From Neurospora tetraspora (lineage: Eukaryota; Ascomycota; Sordariomycetes; Sordariales; Sordariaceae), in the NCBI RefSeq assembly GCF_033439725.1, contig NW_026944389.1, positions 1,116,001 to 1,180,000 of the forward strand: DNA of 64,000 bases. Reading direction: 5' to 3'. The stretch's first letter is position 1. Each line of letters begins with the position of its first letter. A program made the position numbers and the translations under genes. Under the pieces are notes generated by a model that made no database searches, was not told the DNA's origin, and was given only the letters and a program-made list of their open reading frames with translations. Positions 25,201 to 39,165 of this stretch are shown piece by piece.

Positions 25201-28194
25201 AAACTATAGTTCCGCTTCCCCCTAATTGGCCAGGGTTCTAATATTTAAATTTTTATATAGACCTAACAAAGCCTACAAACCTTTTCCTCCTTATTAATAA
25301 TCTCAAACTCTATTCTACCCCTACTACCATATATACCTAATAAGCCCGTAACAATATAAAAGATCCTCCTATTTAGATTAATATATCCAATTAAATAGCT
25401 TCGTTTTAAATACTTTATAAATTTATCCCCCTAAATTCGTTTTTATTTTTTAATATAATAATACGTTATATAGTAATATATTTTCAAATATTTAATATTT
25501 AACTTTAAATTTAGAATACCCGCGGCTTTATTAAGGATTTCGTATAAACTAATATATTTATTATTACCCTTAATAAAGAATAGATTTATTATTTAATTAC
25601 CAAATTAATAATTAGTAATTAAAATTCAATAAGAATATTATATTTTAATATTATAGCCTTCGATTCTTCTATTATTACTCTACCCGCTCGTTTTAAAATA
25701 CTATTTATTTAAGAAATATAAACCGGTATTTTAATAATTTCAATACTTTTTTAACGACCTTACGTAATTAATTTATCGTTTTAATAATTCCTAAACCCGA
25801 AATTAAATTCTATACTTCTATTTAAACCCAAAACCTTTACTTTTAAACTTATTTAAAGCTCGACCTATCTCCTCTATTTCTTAATAGCGACGAATCCTTC
25901 GCTCTTATCTTTTATCCATTTAATTTAAAAAAATCTTAAAACTATATATATAAAATATATAATATATTTAATTCCTAAATACCCGGCTATATCATAATTC
26001 TACGTATTAACCCTTACAAATTCTAGTAGTTTAATAGCCACCGGATTAGAGACTTTATAAATAATATCGGTTAATTTACTTCGAAAATATATATTATATC
26101 CTATCTTTCCAATATTTATTAACTTTATATTAGCATTTTAATATACTTTAACAATTTATTCTTTATTTACATATAGGAATCTAGAATATATTATTTCGTA
26201 ATTAATTATAATCATCAATATTAATTTAAGCGTTTAATTCTTATATTTCTTATTAATATCCTTTAGTACCGCCGTTAAAAGAATTAGTAAGTTCGTAACC
26301 TAGTTATATTAAATTTCCTCCCTTATAAACCTTCCTTCCTTAAAAGTAATTCTATTCATTTCTATTAACTATATTATTCTACTATTCAATAAACCCGTCG
26401 TCGTAATTAAATTAATAAATATTAATAGAAAAAGTATAGCATTTTTAATTTTAATTAGATTTCTTTTTCTTAATTTAGTAGGAAGGCTTAATTTTATTAC
26501 TTTTATATAATAGAATTTTATTCTTTCCCTATTAGTAATTTAATAAATAACTAATTTAGGTATGGAATATAATTTAATAAATTATTTAACGTTATTGAAA
26601 ATATTTGATCTATATTTACTATTATATAATATTATATTTCGTATTACGATTATTACTTCGGGAACTTATTAAACTTTAACGAAATTATATTAAACGCTAT
26701 TTATTTAATAATAAATAACTAATTCTAAATCCGCTAAGAGCTCTAATAAAAATCCTTTTCCTCCTATTCGTTATTAAATAATAATCCATTAACGCTAAAT
26801 AGTAAATTAGAATTAACGGTAATAATAGGGGGATTATTAATATTATTATTATTATTTAGGACGGCGGCCGTAGTACTACCCGTATTTTTAAATTATATTA
26901 GTACTTTCTTCTTATTATTCTAAATATTAAATACTTTATCGGGTTTATACTATTAATATTTAAGGGTACTAAGAATATAATAATGATTATAAAGAAAATA
27001 TTTTAAACTTTTATTAATTTTTTTACTATAAATATTATATATAATACCCTTATTTCTACCTCTATTATTCTTAATTTTAACCTTTTTAATCTCCTTAATT
27101 TTGATTTTTACCTACGTAGCAACTATATCAGTATAAATCTTCTAAATATTAACTAATATAGAAAGTTTGGCCAAAAAGAATACGGTTATTAATTCGTTCT
27201 TATTTATATTAGTAATTTATAATATAGCCTCGTATAGGAAGGATCGCTTAATAATATTAAAAGAATTAATAAATTCAACTATATCGTTGATGATATAACC
27301 AATATTCTTAACGCATTTATATAAAGATTATTAACGTATACGAAAGGCCTTTAAGGTAGCGAAAGAAAAATATTTAATAATCTAATATTCATTAAAAATA
27401 TCGCTCTTAACCTTATTAATAATATTAAAAATACTATTCTTAATGAAATCGAATAAATATTTCGGGTCGTCATTATCCTTATGCTAATTATTAATAAAAA
27501 GGACGTTCCAAACCTTTTCGTTACAAATAATAAAATAAATAATAATTATAACTTTAACGCAATCTATATACTATTAATAATTATATTTCTTATCCTTATC
27601 TTTAATTTTATCATTAATTTTAAATTCTTCAATAATGTTAGTAACGTAGAACTTAAAACCCTAAGAGGCGAATTTAACTTTTAAAGCTCTAGCCTAAGTA
27701 TCGATATTAAATTCGTCCTTTAAAGGAATTAAAGTACCAACGTTAAAAAATATAATATTTTAATTTTTATTATTTCAAATAAAAAAATTATATTAATTCT
27801 TATTAATCATACTTTTAATTATTGTTATTTTAAAGATGGTAATATAAAGGTAAACGTATTTTAAATCGTTTATAATCCTTATTAATTTTATTACTGAATA
27901 ATTTTTATTTTTAAATTTCTAAAACTTTTACTATTTAATAAAGGTTATTAATTCGTAAAGGGTATTCGTAAGGGGGTATAACGTATATTCGATATTATAA
28001 CGACGCAAAATCTTATTTTTTAAATAACTCGCACTCGATATTACTCGTCTTTTATTTTCTAAATAATTTATATTCAATATTATTCATTTTTTATTCTCCA
28101 AACAATTCGCACTCGGTATTTTTCGTCTTAATATTCGTAATAACTATATATAATAATATAATACAATACAATCGCGTATAGAGGGCTTATAACC

Positions 28195-28361
28195 TTTCAA
28201 ATTCGGAAATATAAAAAATATATTAATTATCTTAAATTAAGAAAATAAAAAAGTAAAAGAAATAAAAAGGGCTAAAATATATAATAATACGGGCTAATTA
28301 AGTCTATATAATAAATAATACTAATAAATAATAAAAAGGTAAAACAAACCCCACTATAATA
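28195..28361 (-). repeat. Copia-2 5' LTR (167 bp)
   Basis: Same length as the left LTR. The presumed primer-binding sequence abuts it at 28180-28194. Strongly RIP-altered. Confidence 0.82.
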
Positions 28362-28366
28362 AATAT

Positions 28367-30339
28367 TCGGAAAAAGGAATTATACAACTAACTTCCGCAA
28401 TACTATAAAAGAAAGTAAATAAAATAAAATTAGGATCGATAATAATAATATTATTATTATTAGTAACTTATTAAATATTATTTAACCTTTAAATAACGAA
28501 ATATACCTTTGCTTACTTTTAAAAGTACTACCGGGGAAACTTCTTTAAAAGGTTAATTACTTTATATTATCTCTAATTCGGTCAATTTATTTAACAATTA
28601 TTAAAATTATTCTATAGAAAATAAGTCTAAGGATTTTAATTAGAATTCTAATTAGCGGGGCGGCTATTTTTATATTAGTGTAAGAATATTAAACTAAAAT
28701 TTAACGATTTCGAATAATAAATTGGAAAATTTGATTTTAAAAGGGACGACGGTTTAAAGTACTTCTTATGCTTAATATTAAAGAATAAATTAAAATTAAA
28801 ATATAATTTCTTCAATTTCAAATTTTTCGACTACACTCTCAAATCCATCAAAAGAATCATCAAACGTATTTTCTAATATATGGTTCTCCTTATCGAAATT
28901 ATTGAAATTAATAAAATCATCTTTTTATTCTATAAATCGTATTAACTCATCGTAAAATTCAAGTAGGAGATCTAAAAATAACAATCCTAATATTCTAAAC
29001 AATTCCGACTAAGGTTCTAAAGACTTTATTACTTCTAAAATAAAGTAATAAGTAAGCGGGAACTCGAAAACTATATCCTTCTTCTTTATAAGATTAATTT
29101 ATTAATAATTTATTAAAATACGGCTAGAAAATTTACTGGTATATTTATACTAATAACGTTAATCAAATATTAAATAGTATTTTTAATAGTATCTTTAATC
29201 TTTTAAATAGTTTAATTATTAAATATAATACTGTATTAAACTACTTCCTCTTCTAAGGATTCTAATTAATTGTCCTTTTTAACGAATTTTATAACGCTAG
29301 TTCGAATAATCTAACCAATTTCAAAGTCCCAAATCCAATAAATATAGCCGTAACTATTATGATAATTAATTAAATAGCTGGGACAATTTTGTTCTTTATA
29401 CTTATCGCCCTTAATACATTTTTAAAGTTTAATATAATAGTAACCAGTATAGAAATATTTATATAAGTATTTAATTTATAATTTAATTTCGTTTTCAAAG
29501 TAATTAAATATAGTTCTATAGAATAATTTATATAGATTTTTACCTTCTAAATTTAATTTCGAAGGCATCAAATTCATAATCGTAATAACGCTTTAAACTA
29601 TAAATAATTAAGAATAGGGAAGTATCTTAAAATTGATTTTTAGGGCTCTAATAACTTCTATAATAATTATATTAATTCTTTTAAGTTTTCTATTTATTTA
29701 TAGGGTATATATTATAATTTTATAAATTTATACACTTTCTTCGTTAGCCCAATTATATATCTAACTATTCTAAAAGTCGCTAATTAGTAAACCTTATTTT
29801 AAATTACTATTAAGGCTAATATTTTAATTTTGAAATATATTTAAAATTCAATTTATTTTTTAAATTATTTTAATTTAATAAATACTTCGCCCTTAGTCTT
29901 ATAAAATTCAACCTAATAATAGCTAGAGCTTTCGTATATAAAGTAAATATAATAATATTATTCTAAGTAATTAAAATAATTATATTAAATAATATTAATT
30001 CGAATAAATTAGATGAGGATAGTAGTAATTATATAAGCGTACATAAATATAATATTAATAACCTTTACTTTTATATAGCCGTTATAAAAATAATTTTTTT
30101 CTATTATTAAGGGTAATACCTACTTCATAATAAACCTTTATAATTTATTCTTTACCTACGTATATTATTTTTTTATATATTATTACATAATTAATAAAAG
30201 CCAATATAACGTTCTTAATTTCAATCCTAAACTAATCGAAATTGTAAGGCTATATAACCGGAAGAATTACCTATTACCCCTAAGGATTTTAAATATACCC
30301 GGGACAAGGATACCGGGAAGTTGGGCTATGCTAGACCGC
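28367..30339 (-). mobile_element. Remainder of Copia-1 (linker, integrase/gag remnants, 5' LTR stump)
   Basis: AT-rich RIP-altered sequence that follows Copia-2 and should be the 5' half of the copia element it entered. An acid-rich minus-strand stretch near 28800-29000 fits the linker between integrase and RT. Near 30246-30257, GGCTATATAACC resembles the primer-binding region of Copia-2. The GC-richer 30259-30339 resembles part of the 20186-20394 LTR and is cut off by Gypsy-D. Individual domains are not certain. Confidence 0.45.
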
Positions 30340-33300
30340 GCTATTTTCTTTAAAACCTTATTACGATTTTTAAAAAGTCCGACCCGTTAAGTAAAATAGA
30401 ATGTAATTTAGTTAATTTTATTTATTTTATTACATTGTTTTAAAATTTAAGAAACCCCGTTATCGAAAATAATCCATTAAAGGAAAATAGGAATCGGACG
30501 TCTAAAGTAATTACTAATTAAAGCGTAATAGTATAAGTTAATATAAATATTATCCTACCTAAATATAATTAAATAGAAATCTCGTTATATAATCCGTTAA
30601 GAAAGATAATTGAATTGTTTATTCGATTAATATTTTCGAAATCGATCGATTTATTTAATAAAAACGAATTATCGACGACCCCGTTTAGGAACCGTTCCCC
30701 CGCAATGAAAAGGAACTCCGTAATAAAACCCTTCGTATAATTCCTCCCGAATATTATAACGAAATTGAAATTTTTAGTAAGTACGACTCGAATACGTTAC
30801 CCAAATACTACCCTTACAATTACAAAATCGAATTCGATGAGGGTTATCGTTTAAAAGAATTCGGGTATAGCCTTCTATATAAGATATTCTTTAATAAGTT
30901 AGAGGCTATACGGAAGTATATTTTAGAAAATTTATGGAAGGGATTTATCGAAGTTAGTTTATTACTTTAGGCCGCCCTAATTTTGTTTATAAAAAAAAGT
31001 TAACAGAAGCCTCCGTTTCTATATAAATTATTATGAATTTAATATAATTATTCGAAAGGACCGCTATTTATTACCGTTAATTAAAGAAATTCTCGTTAAA
31101 GTAACTAAAGTGTAACAGTTTACAAAAATCGATATCTACTAAATTTCTTACTATATTTATATAAAGTTTGAAGACGAGGAATTAATAACCTTCCGTACTA
31201 GTATAAGAACTTTCAAATATAAAATACTACCGTTCGGCCTTATTAACGGGCTAATTAATTTCTAGAGTTTTATTAATTCAATTTTAGGCGAATACTTGGG
31301 AGATTTTTATATAACTTATATTAATAATATTTTAATTTATTCGGATATTTTAAAGGATTATAAAAATTATATTTAGAAGGTCCTTCGAAGGTTGAAGGAG
31401 GCCGGCTTGCAAATAGATTTTAAAAAATACGAATTTTATATAATTAAAATAAAATGTTTGGGCTTATTATAGGAAGAAACGGTATTTTTATCGATTTAGA
31501 GAAGGTGGAGGTTATTAAAGACTAGGTTGTACCTTCTAATTTAAGAGGAGTTTAAATTTTTTTAAGGTTCTATAATTTGTATTAAAAGTTTATTAAAGAT
31601 TACAGTTATATAGCGTATTCCCTTACGAATTTAATATAAAAGTGAGAAGCGTTTATATAAATTAATAAATACCAAATTATTTTCGAAAAATTCAAGAAAT
31701 TATTTGTAGAAGCCCCGCTATTAAGATATTTCTATTATAATACCAAAACGAGGGTATAGATAAATATTAGCGACGGAATATTGGCGGGAGTATTATCCTA
31801 ACTATAAGAAGATATTGGAGAATGGTACCTAATTGCTTTCTTTTTAAAAATTATATAAAATGTGGAATATAATTACTTTATTTATAATAAGGAGGTGTTC
31901 GTTATTATTAGGGCTCTTTAAATTTAGCGATTTAAATTCGTCGGACTACGATAAAATGAATTATTTATAATTATCCTTAATTATTAGACCTTTAAATATC
32001 TTAGTATTAAACGCCTTCTTAACTTTTAATAAATTAGATAGGTAGAGTTTCTATCCTAGTATTATTTCGAGATTACTTACCGACTTAGTACGAAGAATAC
32101 GGCCGCCGACGCATTATTTCGGAAATTAAAAGATTTTAAAATTTAAAAAGATAAGAAAAATGCGTATTGTACTTTTTAAATCTTTAAACCTATAAAGGAG
32201 AATAGGGTCGAAGTTTCAGCCCTCGCTTCTATCATTATTATTTATAGCCGTTACTAGAAGAGTCGGTTCCGATTATAATATTGAATATAGAAGAATTAAA
32301 CCCCGTAGAGTTAAAGGGATACGAATTGGTAGATACTTTTATAAAGGCTAACTACGAAAACGAATCCTTAAAGGAGTATCGCGTTCGCACTTATAAATTA
32401 AACTCTAATTTCGTCGTATTAATTAACGGATTCCTAATATATTAAAATCGCTTAATTATTCCCAAATTAGATAACCTACGTACATGTATTATTAATGAGG
32501 CTTACTTAATATTAATAATAATTTACTTAGGAAGGAATAAAACCCGGGCGGTATTCAAAATATAATATTAGTAACCCCGTATAATTAAAGATATTGACCG
32601 TTTTATTAAAAACTATATAGTATATAAAGCTAATAAAGTCCCTAAAAATACAATACTAGGCTTACTTTACCCGATTCCTCCGCTAGCCCGGAAATAGACG
32701 TTTATTATTATAAATTTTAAGAAGATGCCGAAAAATAAATACAATTTCAATAATACGTTAGTAATAGTTAATTATCTATTAAAATTATTTTAGGTTACTC
32801 CATATATAGAAAATATTACGGCTTGTAACGCTATTTAAATATATTACGAAGGACTTTATCATATTTATAATATACTAGAAGAAATAATTTCTAATAGAGG
32901 ACTATAATTTACGTCCGTATTTACAGACGAAAGATCGATATTAATGAAGATAAAATAGAAGTTAATTACCGTAGGATATAATTAAACGGCGGGCCAGGCG
33001 GAAGTAATAAATATTTATATTATTTAATAATTGTAACCGTTTATTAACTATTATTAAAACGATTAGTCTAAAGCTATCCCCGCTTTAAATATTATATAAA
33101 ATAATTTACCATAAAATAGCGTAAATTTATCTCCTTCTAAAATTACATTTAATTGCCCTATAAGGATACTTTTTAATTAGGAGGCCCGTACTTAAAACTC
33201 TAATATTCCCTAAACGGAATAATTTACCCGGGAATAAGCGTAAGACTATACCTAATATATTCGAAGGTATATTAAATATACTAGAAAGACGATATTAAAA

Positions 33301-34334
33301 GTATAAGAATAATAAGTAGTATAAATTAATAAAAAGAGGAGGGAACCCGATTTCGAATCAGAAAATAGGGTTATTATTATTAAGAGGTTCTAATTTATAA
33401 CGATTAAACCTAATAATAAATTCAATTTCCTTAATATTCATAATTATTATAAAATTATTAAGAAAATAGGGTATTCCTACTATTTAGAGCTATTAAAAAG
33501 TTAGAAGGGTACTAACGTCTTTTACGTAGACTGTTTACGGAAATATAATAATAACCCGCTCCCGGAATAAATATTCGAATACCCCAGCCTAATTAATACA
33601 AATGAAGATAAAAATCCCGAATAGGAAGTTAATCAAGTTATAATATTTAAGGTAGCTAACGGAAAATTCTTTTATTAGGCGGATTAGAGAGTTTAAGACC
33701 CCGATTTAGAATAATATCCCACTTCTGACTTTAAATATATACTGAAGGTACTTTAGGACTTTTACGAAACTAATCCGGATACCCCGGGCCCGCCTTGGCA
33801 ATTAATAAACTAATTTAATAAGGATACGGAGCAATATAATAATAACGAATACTTTAAGGCGGAAGGATTAAAGCATTTATAACGTATTATAAAGAAGAAA
33901 TAAACGTTCTATATAATTATTTAGTAAAATTTGCGGACGAATCTTTTATATAGGGGGGGGGTAATATAATGGCGTTGGTAGATTAGGTCTAAGTATTATA
34001 TACGAAGTAATTGTTAGAATAAAGTATATAAAGGATTTTGGGCATAGTATAATTTAGGGGATACAAATTATTTAATTAGCTATATTAAAATTAGTTGTAG
34101 GGTAGATCTTGGTACGTATAGGGTTTATCCTATAGGTAAAGGGGATACGAGTAAAGGGATTGGCTAATAGCGACCCGTATATGGGTCCTGCTGTCGTTTG
34201 TGCGATTAGGGCATTTATTTGGGTTTGCGCGCTTGTACTTAGTTCTCTTCCTCTTTTCTTTTCCCCATCTGAAATCTTCTGTCATGGATGGAATTTTAGC
34301 TCTGCCTTCGACTTACCCATATTGTGCCCTTGCA
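30340..34334 (+). mobile_element. Gypsy-D: 5'-truncated gypsy (RT to 3' LTR), RIP-degraded
   Basis: Collinear with Gypsy-B from about 15050 to its 3' end: RT about 30480-31560, RNase H about 31600-32100, integrase about 32200-33200, chromodomain-like tail about 33540-33780, purine tract 33953-33961, 3' LTR 33965-34334. It lacks gag and protease. Less RIP-altered than Gypsy-B, but still with dozens of stops. It joins Gypsy-E directly in the opposite orientation. Confidence 0.85.
33965..34334 (+). repeat. Gypsy-D 3' LTR (370 bp)
   Basis: Matches Gypsy-A and Gypsy-B LTRs. The distal 200 bp are nearly unmutated and include a pyrimidine-rich run and a TGCCCTTGCA end. Confidence 0.85.
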
Positions 34335-36660
34335 TAACTGTTTATTCGTATATTAATTAAAGTACTAAATATGAATAAGAATATTCTATTATTAACTAAA
34401 ATATATTAAATAAATACAAATTCCCTTCCTAAAAAAGTTATTAAATTAAATCCTTCCGTTCCTTCATATTTCCATCTATCATTTTTCTATTACTCTATAA
34501 CCGACACCTCCCCTAGAAAAGAATTTAATTTACCTAAAGTAATTAACTTCCTTATTCGTTAGTGGCTGAAATAATAACTAGGGCGGTTAAAGCTTCCTAT
34601 CCGTTCTTATAAATTAAATAACGGTCAATAATAGTAGCAACGCAATTGCAACGTTTGTAATCGAAACGCTCCTTCTCGAAATAATTGTATTTAATATAAC
34701 CTTTCTCTTTATACAAGAAGCATTTACCCTCGTTAAATAATCGAGTAGTTTCTTTATGATAGTTACTACTTTAACGAACGGCGCCTCCACTTCTACTAAT
34801 TAATTTAAGAACGGATATAGATTTAAAACCAAATCGTTTATTACCTCTACTTGAATTATTATTCTTACTTAATTTTAAAATAAGTTCATTCTGGTTAACG
34901 ATAATCTTTAATACTTATTTAAAACCGGAATAATTTATATAATACAATTCGAAGGAAATAAATAAATTATAATACTTTATACCTATTTATTTCTTATATC
35001 TAGCGTGGAAGCGTTAAAATAATTCCTATTTCTGCTTAAGTTTAAGATATGAATATTCGCTAATTATCCGAATAAACTTATTTTTTAAAGAAGTTGAAAT
35101 TATTATTACCCTTTATTTTCAATTTAACAAAACTTTAAAGCGTATTCCCCTTCTAATTAGAATCATAATATTAGCACTATAAATAGGTTGTTAAATTAAA
35201 ATAAATTTGAATTTAAGCTAGGTAAGTTTCGCATAAATAAAGTATCAAATTATAATATACGTAGCCGGCTAAACGGTTTTTAACGTATAGGAATTTATCG
35301 CGGTCGAATAAGTAATCATCAATATTAATTTCGAGTTTATTTTGAAATATATCGTACCAAACTTTAAATGGAACGTTGACCTCCTTATCCTAATTATAAT
35401 ACTTAGCGGAATCAACTTACTTAATATTATAATAATAGGAATTAGAATATTTTCCGTCATCCGGGTTAATTTCGGAGAGTAGGGTTAAAAAGTAAGTAAA
35501 GGCCCTAAGAAGGGCCTCGCTAATATCTCTCTCAATATTAAAAAATACTATTTCTTTAATTTGTCCTTTATTTTTCCTCTTATTTTTAAATACTCTTTTA
35601 CTAATACTTATATCGGCAATAAAATTTCTTAATCCTTCGATAATTTCCTCTTTCTTAATGAAAGAATCCTTCAATTATTATACTATAATAGGATTAATTA
35701 CAAAAACGGCGGAATTATAATAATGGGCTAAAGTAGGGACTTGTTTATAAATAATTTTAAATTTAACATTTAAATAGGAAATAAGGTAGTGAAGTTTTAA
35801 CACCTACTTTACTCGTACTATATTTTTAATAAGTAGTATTTTAAATGCCTAGAATATAATTTAAAGGTCGCCGTAATATAATTTAATAAATTTGTTCGTA
35901 AAATAATCGGAAAAAGGGAAATTTAAAAAGGGGACGAATATTTAAAAAAGAACGCTAGGGACCAAATCGCGGATAAATAACTTAATAAATTCTTTTATTT
36001 TCTACTTTAAATCGTTAATAACCTCCTTCGGGGTCAAGCGGGCGTCGCAAATCTTAATATCCTCGACCACCTGAATAATATACAAATTAAACAAATCGAA
36101 AAATAGTTTAAAATCCTCATCGTCCTTATTATTAATTATCGTATCGGTTAATACCTCGTCGGGTAACTTCAATTAATATTATATATAATATAAAGCTTAC
36201 TTACACAGAATTATAAATTTACTACAAAAATATTCCTCGTTTAAGTAAAAGCTATTATACTACTCCTTATCGAAATGTATAACCTTATACGTATTATCTT
36301 TAATAATAAAGTTAATAGGCTTATACTTATTATTAATAATAACTTTCTTCTTAAATTTTAATTTAATAGCCTTATATTCTTCTTATTTAGGGTCGGGATC
36401 CGGAAAGCTAAAGCCTCCTTCTCTATCGCCGTTTCCGCCCTCCTCATCGAAGAAGGTCTCGTTATAATCATCGCATCGTAATTTTTAATCTACTCGGTAC
36501 TTTTGCAACTACTAACGCTATTATATATCAAACGTAGTAATACTATCGTATGATTATTGTAAGTATTCGGTACCTTAAATTCTTATAATAAATCTTTCTA
36601 GTTTCGTTTTCAGTTTAGAATTTAACCTTTCTAAGTAATTATTGAATTAATCTAAAATGA

Positions 36661-37226
36661 TACAAAGGTACAATATAAATAAATCGAAGGCGAAACTAAA
36701 ATTCCATCTATAATAAAAGACTTCAAATAGGGAAAAGAAAATAGTAAAAAAACTAAATACAAGCGTACAGACCCAAATAAATACCCTAGTCGCACAAGCG
36801 ACAGCGGGACCCATATGCGAGTTACTATTAACTAATCCCTTTACTCGCATCCCCTTTACCTATAAGATAAACTGTTGGAGGTGTCCCGTGTCACGTGCGG
36901 CCAGCCATGGCTCCCTTCTCCCTTCACTGGCCATGGCCCCACCGCACAGGGACCTCCCTTGCCCTACTTTTAGACCTCCAGACTTTACACACAGTCTGAC
37001 CTCTACTCTACTCAATACATCACCATCATCATTGATTCGTTCGTTGTCGTTCAGCCTATTCACATAAACCCTATACGTACTAGGATCTACCCTACAACCA
37101 ATTTTGGTATAGCCAATTAAATAATTTGTATCCTCTAGACCGTACTATACCCAGAACCTCCACATATCTCATTCCATTAGCTATATCGCGCATGGCACCC
37201 AGAACCCATCGGCCAGCGCCGTTACA
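36661..37226 (-). repeat. Gypsy-E 5' LTR, interrupted by a solo LTR
   Basis: About 369 bp of LTR once the 192-bp insertion and its 5-bp duplication are discounted, which fits the 367-380 bp of its relatives. Confidence 0.85.
36873..37064 (+). mobile_element. Solo LTR, 192 bp, copia-type, in Gypsy-E LTR
   Basis: TGTTGGAGGTGTCCCG to CTATTCACA, flanked by TAAAC (36868-36872, 37065-37069). No RIP. Related to 62110-62302, sharing a CCTGTCACGTG-like block and the CTATTCACA segment. Confidence 0.9.
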
Positions 37227-38416
37227 GAAGATATTCGAATAATTGAAAATATTACTTAGGCACGTCGGTTCGGTCTAAGAAGCGTTGCTTCTAGTTATGG
37301 TTTAGGGAGGCCGTCAATTAACTAACTTTAACGGCGTTTAACTACGAATCAATACGAACTCAATAAAATACTTCTTCGAATTTCGCGAAGAATACCGCTA
37401 TAAATTCCTTAGAGCCGGATTTTAACGTAATTAATAAAGTTCCTAACTAGTCCGTTTGGCAACGTTAGGGTCCCCGTATATAAGACGGAGCTTATCGAGG
37501 AGGGCGGCGGGAGACCGTAACGAAGGGGAACTCGCGAACGTAACGAGTAGTTTCTTCACAGCAAGCGAAAGGTAGGCGAGTAACTAGTAGAATTGCGCTT
37601 CTGTATCGCTAATGGCGTATCTATTTATATAGCGCTTGGCCTGCGCGTTTAAAATCCTGGTTTTAAAATCCTCTTTATTCCTTAAAAATTTCTTAAGGTG
37701 GGGAAACATCTTGGAGTCGTGGGCACAAGTGTGTTGATTGTCCTAAGCTAGAGAAGAAAGGGAAAAGAAATGTGGAGGGCTAAAATACATGGTGGTGTGG
37801 GCTGGCTGGGCCCACGTGACAATGCCAGTGAAGGGGAGTGGGACAGACCCCACCACAACAAAACACCGTCTTGGGAGGTGGGGAGACGGCGGGCCTCGAA
37901 ATGACTTCGGTCAATAACGTTTGGAAGGCGGCCGTGAATTATTACAAACGTTCCTGAGGGTCCTAAGACTAGGGGATCGCGGGGAAGGCGGTTGGTATTA
38001 TTGTCGAAAGGGACGGAGGTCCGGATAGTAGCGGTATAAATAAAAATATTCGTTATTAGAGGAGACGAGAATAACGGGGAGGGGAGATTCTTTGGGCGTA
38101 CTTGCGAGAGAATAATAGGTACAACGAATATTAAAAAGAGGGTTAAATATAATGTAACGGGTTTACAAGAGTATTGTACAGCGAGTAGTCGTATAAGGTT
38201 GAAATACTATATTTAATGAAGAGAGTAAGAAGGAAGATTATACTAGAAGGGTGCAATTGAGAGAAGGTTTTATATAGGGCGCTAAGGGCGCACGGGCCAG
38301 GCAGTTATGCGGGTCTGGCTAACCAAAAGGCTCGTATCGGCTTATCGGCTTATCGAGCCTGTAGGGATCCGGCTTGGCAAAGCCAAGCCAACACCCTGGG
38401 CGCTAGCCCCATGACA
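37227..38416 (-). mobile_element. Gypsy-F1: gag and 5' LTR remnant
   Basis: A gypsy-type gag region is read on minus at about 37300-38100, with the 5' LTR at 38153-38416 (264 bp, TGTAACGG to ATGACA on plus). A second copy lies at 48500-49498. RIP is mild, yet frames are interrupted. Truncated at 37227 by Gypsy-E. A copia-type solo LTR interrupts it at 37709-37860. Confidence 0.75.
37709..37860 (-). mobile_element. Solo LTR of the Copia-2 family, 152 bp
   Basis: Homologous to the Copia-2 LTRs but almost free of RIP. Flanked by AAACA (37704-37708, 37861-37865). The uninterrupted site is visible in Gypsy-F2 near 48975-49010. Confidence 0.8.
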
Positions 38417-38897
38417 TTAACTTTAGGTTTCTTAAACTTAAACTTAGTATTATATAAGATGTTTTTAATAACATAGCATAAATAGAAATATTATTATATA
38501 TTAAGGAATATTTATATTACTAATTATGCTATTTCTTTATATTTGTCGGTTATAAGGACGGTTAATTTAGGAAGGCTATATTGTAATCGTGTTTACTTAG
38601 TAGCGTGGATAAGGAAATCGAAAGCTATTTACTTTTCGTTATTCATAATATTAAAAATATAATTGGAAATAGAATTAGTATTAGTAATATTAGAAATTTA
38701 ATAAAATAGGTAATTAAAGCGATTCGTATTTGACGTATTACCGATAATTATAACTTTAAGGAATCGTTTAGCTATATAAAAATAACGTAGGAATATAAAT
38801 ATAATACTAAATAGCTTTATTTCGTCGTTTAAGTCTATTTTTTTAATATAGTCGACTTTATTATCATTTAAAGACTTTAATAAGGGTATTAGTAAGG
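38417..38897. other. RIP-altered sequence, unassigned
   Basis: AT-rich and without a recognisable domain. It is the left flank of Gypsy-G, and its continuation on the other side of Gypsy-G is 46426-46640. Confidence 0.4.
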
Positions 38898-38902
38898 GTA
38901 TA

Positions 38903-39165
38903 TATCACGTGGCGAGAGGGCACCGTTGGGGGTAGGGTAAGATATGCGTTGTTGTACGAAGGAGAGAAAGGGAAGTGTGCGTGGAGGACTGGCTATATAG
39001 GCGAGAGCCCAAGCAGGCCAGTCCGTGCGCGCGCACGTAAGGCTGCACGTGACTAAAGCATGTAACCAGTACGTAAGTATATGGCTTTGGGCTATAGCAC
39101 CAGCTCTAGCTTGGCACATATACAGTCAGTGCAGTGCAACCACATCACAGGCTAGCCCTATAATA
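38903..39165 (-). repeat. Gypsy-G 3' LTR (263 bp)
   Basis: Lightly RIP-altered, with most of it GC-rich. Same length as 46158-46420 and related to the solo LTR at 59663-59904. Confidence 0.87.

Larger units (their letters stand above)
22049..28361 (-). mobile_element. Copia-2: complete-length Ty1/copia element, RIP-degraded
   Basis: 6313 bp with 167-bp LTRs at 22049-22215 and 28195-28361. The 5-bp flanks are AATAC and AATAT and agree at four positions. On minus: gag about 26800-28000, integrase about 24000-26700, RT about 22950-23950, RNase H about 22290-22930. The primer-binding region lies just inside the 5' LTR (GGTTATAAGCCCTCT read on minus, 28194-28180) and recurs in Copia-3. Broken by RIP, with well over a hundred changes. 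It is the reference copy that shows where Copia-3 was interrupted. Confidence 0.85.
34335..37226 (-). mobile_element. Gypsy-E: gag and 5' LTR half of a gypsy element
   Basis: Collinear with Gypsy-A gag (about 6289-8659) followed by a 5' LTR at 36661-37226. The zinc-knuckle-like region is at about 34640-34750. Everything after gag is missing at the 34335 junction, where Gypsy-D's 3' LTR begins in the opposite orientation. Broken by RIP. The bases right of the LTR are GAAGA; no partner duplication was found. Confidence 0.82.

Noticed and set aside
27481-27684. Small plus-strand gene
   Set aside because: Antisense to Copia-2 gag; an Asn/Ile-rich frame produced by AT-rich sequence.
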